Positions 58,829 through 64,000 of a DNA stretch of 64,000 nt are shown one piece after another; the stretch's first letter is position 1, and each line of letters opens with the position of its first letter. The notes under the pieces are model-generated. The model did no database searches. It was not told the DNA's origin and saw only the letters and a program-made list of their open reading frames with translations. The stretch is from Leifsonia sp. Root1293 (GTDB lineage Bacteria; Actinomycetota; Actinomycetes; Actinomycetales; Microbacteriaceae): NCBI RefSeq assembly GCF_001425325.1, contig NZ_LMEH01000002.1, positions 587,109 through 651,108 of the forward strand, read 5' to 3'. Made by a program: the position numbers and the translations under genes.

Positions 58829-58854
58829 GCGACCTCGATAGAATCGAAGGTCGC
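58829..58854. promoter_or_regulatory. Hairpin or internal promoter between nusG and rplK
   Basis: GCGACCTCGAT (58829-58839) pairs with ATCGAAGGTCGC (58843-58854) with one bulge and a very short loop. The same stretch holds TAGAAT (58839-58844), a good -10 box, about 100 bases before rplK. It could be a processing hairpin, an attenuator or a promoter for the L11-L1 operon; the sequence does not decide. Confidence 0.4.
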
Positions 58855-58944
58855 GTTCGCGCAGACAGATCACCGCCGTCCAGATCGGGCGCGCGGGAGA
58901 GTGCTCCGGCATGCGGAGCGTTCGTCAAGGAAAGAGAGAAAACA

Positions 58945-59373
58945 ATGGCACCGAAGAAGAAGGTCACTGGTCTGATCAAGCTTCAGATCAAGGCCGGCGC
59001 AGCCAACCCGGCCCCGCCCATCGGCCCGGCTCTGGGTCAGCACGGCGTGAACATCATGGAGTTCTGCAAGGCCTACAACGCGGCCACCGAGTCGCAGCGC
59101 GGCAACGTCGTCCCCGTCGAGATCACCGTCTACGAGGACCGCTCGTTCACGTTCATCCTGAAGACCCCGCCCGCAGCGGAGCTCATCAAGAAGGCCGCCG
59201 GCGTCGCCAAGGGTTCCGGAACCCCGCACACCGTCAAGGTCGCCAAGCTCTCGCAGGCTCAGGTGCGCGAGATCGCCGAGGCCAAGATGGTCGACCTGAA
59301 CGCCAACGACATCGACGCAGCGTCGAAGATCATCGCCGGCACCGCCCGCTCGATGGGCATCACGGTCGAGTAG
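58945..59373 (+). CDS. rplK: 50S ribosomal protein L11
   Basis: The 142-residue protein has the L11 signature: [31 protein letters not shown] near the start (split within residues 6-36) with the Pro-rich thiostrepton-region switch, and the RNA-binding C-terminal half ending in [11 protein letters not shown]. It forms the GTPase-associated centre with 23S rRNA. AAAGAGAG precedes the ATG. It is normally close to rplA; here 117 bases separate them. Confidence 0.96.
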   Translation: MAPKKKVTGLIKLQIKAGAANPAPPIGPALGQHGVNIMEFCKAYNAATESQRGNVVPVEITVYEDRSFTFILKTPPAAELIKKAAGVAKGSGTPHTVKVAKLSQAQVREIAEAKMVDLNANDIDAASKIIAGTARSMGITVE

Positions 59374-59379
59374 TCGCTC

Positions 59380-59423
59380 GGGTCGAGTAGCGCCGTGCGA
59401 ACCATGTCGCGTATCGAGACCAC
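59380..59423. repeat. Half-copy of the family B repeat inside the rplK-rplA gap
   Basis: GGGTCGAGTAGCGCC... to GTATCGAGACCAC matches one arm of the inverted repeats at 27446-27494 and 35133-35182; the second arm is missing. It lies between two co-transcribed ribosomal genes, so it cannot be an effective terminator. Confidence 0.75.
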
Positions 59424-59490
59424 ACCACTAGACATTTCGTGGCAGCGCCCGCCAGGCGCAGACGACCACACTCTCTCAAGGAGAAACAAC

Positions 59491-60180
59491 ATGGCACAGA
59501 AGTCAAAGGCCTACCGCGCCGCGGCCGAGAAGATCGAAGACGGCAAGTTCTACACCCCCACCGAGGCAGTGACGCTCGCTCGCGAGACCGGCTCCGCCAA
59601 GTTCAACTCGACCGTCGAGGTCGCGCTGAAGCTCGGTGTCGACCCGCGCAAGGCGGACCAGATGGTGCGCGGCACCGTCATCCTCCCGCACGGAACCGGC
59701 AAGACCGCCCGCGTCATCGTGTTCGCGACCGGTCCGGCCGCCGAGGCTGCGATCGCGGCCGGTGCTGATGAGGTCGGCGGCGCCGAGCTCATCCAGAAGG
59801 TCGCCGACGGCTACACCTCCTTCGACTCGGCGGTCTCGACCCCCGAGCTCATGGGCCAGGTCGGTCGTCTCGGAAAGGTGCTCGGCCCGCGTGGCCTCAT
59901 GCCCAACCCGAAGACCGGAACCGTCACGCCCGACGTGGCCAAGGCCGTCTCCGACATCAAGGGCGGAAAGATCGAGTTCCGCGTCGACAAGCACGCCAAC
60001 GTGCACTTCGTCGTGGGCAAGGCCGGCTTCACCGCCGAGCAGCTCGACGAGAACATCAAGACCGCTCTCGAGGAGATCGTGCGCCTCAAGCCCTCGAGCG
60101 CCAAGGGTCGCTACATCCAGAAGGGCGCCGTGTCGACCACGTTCGGCCCCGGCATCCCGCTGGACATCAACGCTCTGTAA
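59491..60180 (+). CDS. rplA: 50S ribosomal protein L1
   Basis: The 229-residue protein is complete L1: [10 protein letters not shown] at the start, [20 protein letters not shown], the signature [20 protein letters not shown] (about residues 130-149) and the [14 protein letters not shown] segment. It binds 23S rRNA at the L1 stalk, and in many bacteria represses its own operon by binding the rplK leader. AAGGAG precedes the ATG. A strong terminator follows. Confidence 0.96.
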   Translation: MAQKSKAYRAAAEKIEDGKFYTPTEAVTLARETGSAKFNSTVEVALKLGVDPRKADQMVRGTVILPHGTGKTARVIVFATGPAAEAAIAAGADEVGGAELIQKVADGYTSFDSAVSTPELMGQVGRLGKVLGPRGLMPNPKTGTVTPDVAKAVSDIKGGKIEFRVDKHANVHFVVGKAGFTAEQLDENIKTALEEIVRLKPSSAKGRYIQKGAVSTTFGPGIPLDINAL

Positions 60181-60200
60181 GCACCAGCTGCTCGCAGCAC

Positions 60201-60236
60201 CAGGAAGGGCCCGTCGATCTCGGCGGGCCCTTCCTG
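60201..60236 (+). terminator. Terminator after rplA
   Basis: CAGGAAGGGCCCG (60201-60213) pairs perfectly with 60224-60236 over a 10-base loop, 20 bases after the rplA stop. It marks the end of the L11-L1 transcript. Confidence 0.8.
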
Positions 60237-60265
60237 CGTTCCCGTGCCGGTGGCAGGATGGCGGC

Positions 60266-60637
60266 ATGGGCGAGCTCGACGACTACCTGGCGACTCTCGA
60301 CGGCGCCGATCGCGAGGCGCTGAGCGGCATCCGTGATCGAGCCCTCGAGATCGTTCCGGATGCCGAGCAGGGGATGAGCTACGGCATGGCGGCCCTCCGC
60401 TACCGCGGCAGACCGCTGATCAGCGTGCGCTCGACAGCCACGCACCTGTCGGTCTTCCCCTTCAGCCCCGAGGTCGTCGCTGCCGTGGCCGACGATCTCA
60501 CCGGCTACTCCCTGTCGAAGGGCACGATCCGGTTCAGTGCCGAGAAGCCGCTGCCGGAGGACGTGGTCACGCGACTCGTGATCGCGCGCCGCGACGAGAT
60601 CGATGCCGCGCTCGGCGGCGCGCCGGCTGCCCGCTGA
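60266..60637 (+). CDS. DUF1801-like protein, second copy
   Basis: The 123-residue protein shows the DUF1801 pattern: YLATLDGADREALSGIRDRALEIVPDAEQGMSYGMAALRYRGRPLISV with the later HLSVFPFS and KGTIRFSAEKPLPEDVV segments (described here in parts, residues 6-105). It is a distant relative of the protein at 8184-8537. The function is unknown. It is read on its own after the rplA terminator. Confidence 0.78.
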   Translation: MGELDDYLATLDGADREALSGIRDRALEIVPDAEQGMSYGMAALRYRGRPLISVRSTATHLSVFPFSPEVVAAVADDLTGYSLSKGTIRFSAEKPLPEDVVTRLVIARRDEIDAALGGAPAAR

Positions 60638-60778
60638 CCGCCGCGGGCGGACGCTCACCGGCCCGGGCGCGCCGCGGAATGGGGACGACAGCCACGCCTG
60701 TCAATCCCTAGAGCCGATCACTTCGGTTGCGTAGCGTCGGGGATGAGAGACGGCATCCGTCTCATGAGAGGAGACGCC

Positions 60779-60970
60779 ATGAGCGACCCCACGACAGCAG
60801 ACGAGCCCGACGTGCTCGAGCAGCCTGATGCGAGTGTGCAGCCCGACGAGAGCGACAAGGAGCCCGTCGAGGCCGATTGGCGCCAGACGGAGCCCGACGA
60901 CACCCTGGGGCTCTCCAGCAAGGACGGCGACCCGATGGATGACTCGACCCCGGCCGACAACCTCGAATAG
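60779..60970 (+). CDS. Small acidic protein, unknown
   Basis: The 63-residue product is highly acidic (Asp/Glu/Pro-rich, e.g. QPDESDKEPVEADWRQTEPD) with no hydrophobic segment, and is probably disordered. The ATG at 60779 follows GAGAGGAGA, a strong ribosome site, which is the main support that it is translated. An upstream in-frame ATG (60743) has none. No family was recognised. Confidence 0.5.
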   Translation: MSDPTTADEPDVLEQPDASVQPDESDKEPVEADWRQTEPDDTLGLSSKDGDPMDDSTPADNLE

Positions 60971-61037
60971 AGACGTCCGGGCCGTCCGCCTCCCGTCGGA
61001 CCGCCCGGTCGCTGGAGCGCTCCCGTGACTCCAGCAC

Positions 61038-61069
61038 GATGCCCCCGGCAGTTCAGGGCCGGGGGCATC
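61038..61069. terminator. 12-bp hairpin between convergent genes
   Basis: GATGCCCCCGGC (61038-61049) and GCCGGGGGCATC (61058-61069) form a perfect GC-rich stem with an 8-base loop. It lies after the small acidic gene and before the end of the APC permease gene, and can serve both. Confidence 0.7.
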
Positions 61070-61082
61070 ACCTCTGTCGGCT

Positions 61083-61155
61083 CCGCTCGCTGACGTTCGG
61101 GCATGATCGAAGCGAACCCGAAACGCTTCGGCCGATGCCGACGCTCAGCGAGCGG
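61083..61155. repeat. Nested inverted repeats
   Basis: CCGCTCGCTGA (61083-61093) pairs with TCAGCGAGCGG (61145-61155), enclosing a smaller hairpin CGAAGCG/CGCTTCG (61108-61114 and 61124-61130). The outer arm matches the hairpin at 28502-28530. It lies just outside the APC permease stop. Confidence 0.55.
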
Positions 61156-61161
61156 GACCGA

Positions 61162-62667
61162 TCAGCGGACGAGGGCGCCGTGCGCCCGCAGCTTCTCAGC
61201 CACCTCGATGGCGTCGTCGGCGGGTGCCGTCGACTTGCGGTCCGGGCGGGCGATGAAGAGGTAGAGCAGTCCCGTGATCAGCACGACCCCGAGGCCAATG
61301 ATGACGACGTAGTCGGTGAAGAAGTCTCCGGATGCTCCCGGCGTGGCCAGCAACACCATCGCGAAGATGCCGTAGGCCAGGGCCACGACGTTCACCACGA
61401 AACCGAATGCTCCCAGTGAGAACGGCCCGGCCGGCTTCCAGCCCTTGAACCGCTGACGGAGAGCGGCGAGGACGACCATCTGGAAGGCGACGTAGATGCC
61501 CAGAACGGCGAACGACGTGACCGGCACCAGCAGGTCGGCGTTGATCCAGACCAGGACGGCGATCAGGGCCGGGATGGTGCAGGCGACGATCAGCGCATTC
61601 GTCGGCACCTTGGCGGTGGCCGAGACCTTCGAGAGCCAGACGTGCCCGGGGATCATTCCGTCGCGCGCGAAGGAGAACAGCAGTCGGCTCGCTGCCGCCT
61701 GCAGGCTGAGCACGCACGACAGGAACGCGGTGATCGCGATGACGAGGAAGATCTTCGCGCCCACGACGCCGAGCGATGCCTCGAGGATGCCCGGGATCGG
61801 GTCGGAATCCTCGCCGGCGACGATCGAGGCGAGGTCGGGAGCCGCGAGCACGTAGCCGCCGAACGCGAAGAGCGCCGACACCCCGCCGACCAGGATGGTC
61901 ATGATCATGGCCACCGGGATGCGCTTCGCCGGGTTCTCGACCTCTTCGGCGACATCGCCGCAGGCTTCGAAGCCGTAGAACAGGAACAGGCCGGCGAGGG
62001 CGGCGCCGAGGAACGCCGGGCCGTAGCTCCCGTCGCCCTGCACTCCCATCGTGTCGAAGAAGACACTGAACTCCTGGTGACGCTGGAAGATGAGCAGGTA
62101 GAGACCGACACCGATCACGCCGATGAGCTCGGCGGCGAGGCCGATGCGTGCGACCCGGGCGAGCGACTTCGTGCCGGTGAAGTTGATCACGAGCGCCACG
62201 ATGAGGAACGCGAGGGTGATCAGCAGCGTCGAGGTGGAGTTCGCCTCGATGCCGAACAGGCTCGCCGCGAAGCCGGATCCGAACTCGGCGACAGCCGTGA
62301 TGGTCACGATCATGGCCCAGATGTAGACCCAAGCGGCCATCCAGGCGTAGCGGCGGCCCCACAGTCGCCGCGTCCACGGATAGATGCCTCCATGGATCGG
62401 GTACTGCGACACGACCTCGCCGAACACGAGCGAGACGAGCAGCTGGCCGGCGCCGACGATGATGATCCACCAGATGGACGGCGGTCCGCCGACGCTGAGC
62501 GCGAGCGCGAACAGCGAGTAGACGCCCACGAGCGGCGAGAGGTAGGTGAAGCCGAGGGCGAAGTTCGCCCAGAGCGACATCGAGCGGTTGAAGGAGTCCT
62601 CGTAGCCGAGAACGCTCAGGTGCTCCTGGTCGGTGATCGCCTCGCGTGGTTGCGGTTCTAGGGACAT
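61162..62667 (-). CDS. APC-family amino acid permease
   Basis: The 501-residue protein has about 12 membrane helices and APC motifs: NRSMSLWANFALGFTYLSPLVGVYSL near helix 1 (about residues 28-53) and FYGFEACGDVAEEVENPAKRIP after helix 6 (near 215-236). The start at 62667 follows GAAAGG; ATG 62670 directly before is possible. It is divergent from an amino-acid ABC transporter across a gap with an inverted repeat, so the two may share control. The substrate is an amino acid or amine, not further defined. Confidence 0.87.
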   Translation of the reverse strand: MSLEPQPREAITDQEHLSVLGYEDSFNRSMSLWANFALGFTYLSPLVGVYSLFALALSVGGPPSIWWIIIVGAGQLLVSLVFGEVVSQYPIHGGIYPWTRRLWGRRYAWMAAWVYIWAMIVTITAVAEFGSGFAASLFGIEANSTSTLLITLAFLIVALVINFTGTKSLARVARIGLAAELIGVIGVGLYLLIFQRHQEFSVFFDTMGVQGDGSYGPAFLGAALAGLFLFYGFEACGDVAEEVENPAKRIPVAMIMTILVGGVSALFAFGGYVLAAPDLASIVAGEDSDPIPGILEASLGVVGAKIFLVIAITAFLSCVLSLQAAASRLLFSFARDGMIPGHVWLSKVSATAKVPTNALIVACTIPALIAVLVWINADLLVPVTSFAVLGIYVAFQMVVLAALRQRFKGWKPAGPFSLGAFGFVVNVVALAYGIFAMVLLATPGASGDFFTDYVVIIGLGVVLITGLLYLFIARPDRKSTAPADDAIEVAEKLRAHGALVR

Positions 62668-62912
62668 CATGACCTTTCGGTGAAAGCCGAGAGGAGCCGC
62701 GGATGCCGCCGGCATCCGTCACCACCTCACTGTGTGTGCCGCAACGATAGCGAATCATCCGGTCGCAAAGCTATAGCGCCGGATGATTGATCTGCGTGCA
62801 ACGGAATGTCATCGAATTCGCGCGAACGGGAATGCCTGTGCTGGGCTTGCGGTTTCCTTCGGGGGCGCAGAACTCGCGCCTCCAGCTCCACAGATCGGAA
62901 TTCGCTCCTCTC
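62668..62912. promoter_or_regulatory. Divergent control region with a 10-bp inverted repeat
   Basis: The 245-base gap separates the permease from the amino-acid ABC genes. AATCATCCGG (62753-62762) and CCGGATGATT (62779-62788) form a perfect dyad with a 16-base spacer that itself contains GCTATAGC. This could be an operator for a regulator outside the window. The rest has no clear feature; the ABC gene is preceded by a weak ribosome site. Confidence 0.5.
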
Positions 62913-63722
62913 ATGCGTCGCTCACCTCTCGCCGTCCTCGCCGCAGCAGCGGCCGTCGCCATCGCCCTAACCGGGTGCGCCGGATCGTCTGCCGGATCCG
63001 ACTCGGGTTCCGACGGCGGCAACGAGTACGGCCTGGTCACGCCGGGCACCCTGACGGTGGCGACGGAAGGCACCTACCGACCCTTCAGCTTCCACGAGGG
63101 CGGCTCCGGGGACCTCACCGGCTACGACGTCGACATCATCAACGCCGTCGCGAAGAAGCTCGACCTGAAGGTGAAGTTCCAGGAGACCCAGTGGGACGCC
63201 ATCTTCGCCGGACTCGACGCCGGCCGCACCGACCTCATCGCCAACCAGGTGTCCATCAACCCGGAGCGCGAGAAGAAGTACCTCTTCAGCACGCCGTACA
63301 CCTCCTCGCCCGGCGTGCTCGTGGTGAAGGACTCGACGAAGGACATCACCGACTTCGCCGACCTGAAGGGCAAGAAGTCCGCTCAGTCGCTCACGAGCAA
63401 CTGGTATGCCGTCGCCGAGGAGAACGGCGCCGACGTCGAGGCGGTCGAGGGCTGGGCACAGGCGGTCGCCCTGCTCGAGCAGGGTCGCGTCGACGCGACC
63501 ATCAACGACAAGCTGACCTACCTCGACTATGTGAACACCCAGGGCGACAGCGGCATCCGGGTCGCAGCGGAGACCGACGACCCGTCGCTGAGCGCCTTCG
63601 CTCTCGCGAAGGACAAGACCAAGCTCGTCACCGCCATCGACGGGGCCCTCGAAGACCTCGCAGCCGACGGCACCATCGCGTCGATCGGTGAGAAGTACTT
63701 CGGCGCAGACGTCTCGAAGTAG
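62913..63722 (+). CDS. Amino acid ABC transporter substrate-binding lipoprotein
   Basis: The 269-residue protein is a family 3 solute-binding protein. It has a lipoprotein signal with lipobox LTGC (lipidated Cys22), a Ser/Gly/Asp linker, then LTVATEGTYRPFSFHE, GYDVDIINAVAKKL, DAIFAGLDAGRTDLIANQVS and the closing IGEKYFGADVSK. The pattern is close to cystine- and polar-amino-acid-binding proteins (FliY/TcyA-like). The ATG at 62913 gives a correct signal peptide; an ORF start further up (62787) would not. Confidence 0.88.
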   Translation: MRRSPLAVLAAAAAVAIALTGCAGSSAGSDSGSDGGNEYGLVTPGTLTVATEGTYRPFSFHEGGSGDLTGYDVDIINAVAKKLDLKVKFQETQWDAIFAGLDAGRTDLIANQVSINPEREKKYLFSTPYTSSPGVLVVKDSTKDITDFADLKGKKSAQSLTSNWYAVAEENGADVEAVEGWAQAVALLEQGRVDATINDKLTYLDYVNTQGDSGIRVAAETDDPSLSAFALAKDKTKLVTAIDGALEDLAADGTIASIGEKYFGADVSK

Positions 63723-63746
63723 CCCATGACGGCTGCTCCAGGTTGT

Positions 63747-63752
63747 AGCCTG
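63747..63752 (+). promoter_or_regulatory. -10 box before the ABC permease
   Basis: TAGCCT lies six bases before the ATG at 63759. This would give the permease an extra leaderless message inside the operon. No ribosome-binding site is seen before the ATG. Confidence 0.4.
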
Positions 63753-63758
63753 CGCTGA

Positions 63759-64000
63759 TGGACGATCGGTTGCAGCTGCTCCTCGACTCGTTCTGGCCGA
63801 TCGTCTGGGGCGGCATCACGGGCACCATCCCGCTGGCGCTCATCTCGTTCGCCATCGGAATCGTGCTGGCGCTCGTCATCGCGCTCATGCGGCTCTCGAA
63901 GAGCCGCGTGCTGTCGGGGATCGCCCGGGTCTACATCTCGATCATCCGCGGCACTCCGTTGCTGGTGCAGCTCTTCGTGATCTTCTACGGCCTTCCGTCG
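63759..64000 (+). CDS. Amino acid ABC transporter permease, 3' end outside the window
   Basis: The frame is open to the last base, so the gene is cut by the window. The 80 visible residues begin MDDRLQLLLDSFWPIVWGG, followed by GTIPLALISFAIGIVLALVIALMRLSKSR and IARVYISIIRGTPLLVQLFVIFYGLPS (given in parts), which is the HisMQ-type permease signature with the RGTPLLVQL motif. It is the partner of the binding protein 36 bases upstream. The ATPase is expected to follow outside the window. Confidence 0.9.

Noticed and set aside
63628-63888. 86-codon minus-strand frame at the right end
   Set aside because: It is opposite the end of the binding-protein gene and the start of the truncated ABC permease, which carries the RGTPLLVQL motif.

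Overview
The window is 64 kb of GC-rich chromosome that reads as an actinobacterium of the family Microbacteriaceae. The reasons are the strong third-position GC bias, many GTG starts, frequent leaderless -10 boxes placed 6-7 bases before a start codon, the aminotransferase / tRNA-Trp / secE / nusG / rplK / rplA order, the heptamer GCATCCG/CGGATGC recurring throughout, and dispersed GTCTCGATACG...TACTCGATCAGCGG intergenic elements. No phage, insertion sequence, CRISPR array or replication origin was seen. The species cannot be named from the sequence.

Layout. 0-3 kb: the end of a sortase-type surface protein made of DUF11 repeats. 3-6 kb: a LysR regulator facing an MHS transporter and a 3-hydroxybutyrate dehydrogenase. 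6-8 kb: a second YidC-type insertase with two small membrane proteins. 8.6-14.1 kb: a LacI-controlled sugar locus (PfkB kinase facing an Frc/Rbs-type ABC transporter) with two matching operators. 14-17 kb: an EncFtn-like ferritin without encapsulin, a membrane-anchored molybdopterin oxidoreductase, a cupin and an FBP zinc protein. 17.5-26 kb: a LacI-controlled galactoside operon (GH42 beta-galactosidase, two permeases, binding protein, GH36 alpha-galactosidase) with no ATPase gene. 26-30.6 kb: a DUF998 protein, an SGNH hydrolase, and the dehydratase pair beside murB. 30.6-39 kb: a polyamine/GABA island (PucR regulator, gabT, gabD, putrescine oxidase, Usp, APC permease). 39-43.6 kb: a PspC envelope-stress module with kinase and regulator. 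44-47.7 kb: an ABC-2 transporter with its own two-component system. 47.8-49.8 kb: an ECF42-type sigma factor with two DGPF proteins. 50-53 kb: a LysE exporter with its LysR regulator, and a DUF4386 protein with a TetR regulator. 53.4-60.2 kb: aminotransferase, then a type VII secretion effector-immunity cassette, then tRNA-Trp, secE, nusG, rplK and rplA. 60-64 kb: small genes, an APC permease, and the start of an amino-acid ABC transporter cut by the window end.

How the parts work together. Most of the window is accessory catabolism, arranged as regulator facing operon: 3-hydroxybutyrate, a fructose- or ribose-like sugar, galactosides, putrescine/GABA and amino acids. Two LacI genes have recognisable duplicated operators. 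The best candidate for something undescribed is the four-gene cassette at 54.8-57.2 kb: a YbaB-like protein, an EspC-like small helical protein, a 459-residue effector with a proline-rich hinge and an unidentified C-terminal module, and an overlapping 87-residue candidate immunity gene. It sits in front of a core translation locus and no secretion machinery is nearby. Other points of interest are the orphan EncFtn-like ferritin, the doubled DGPF genes, and several classes of long perfect or near-perfect inverted repeats at gene ends. One of these repeats has been absorbed into a coding sequence and another lies inside the L11-L1 operon.
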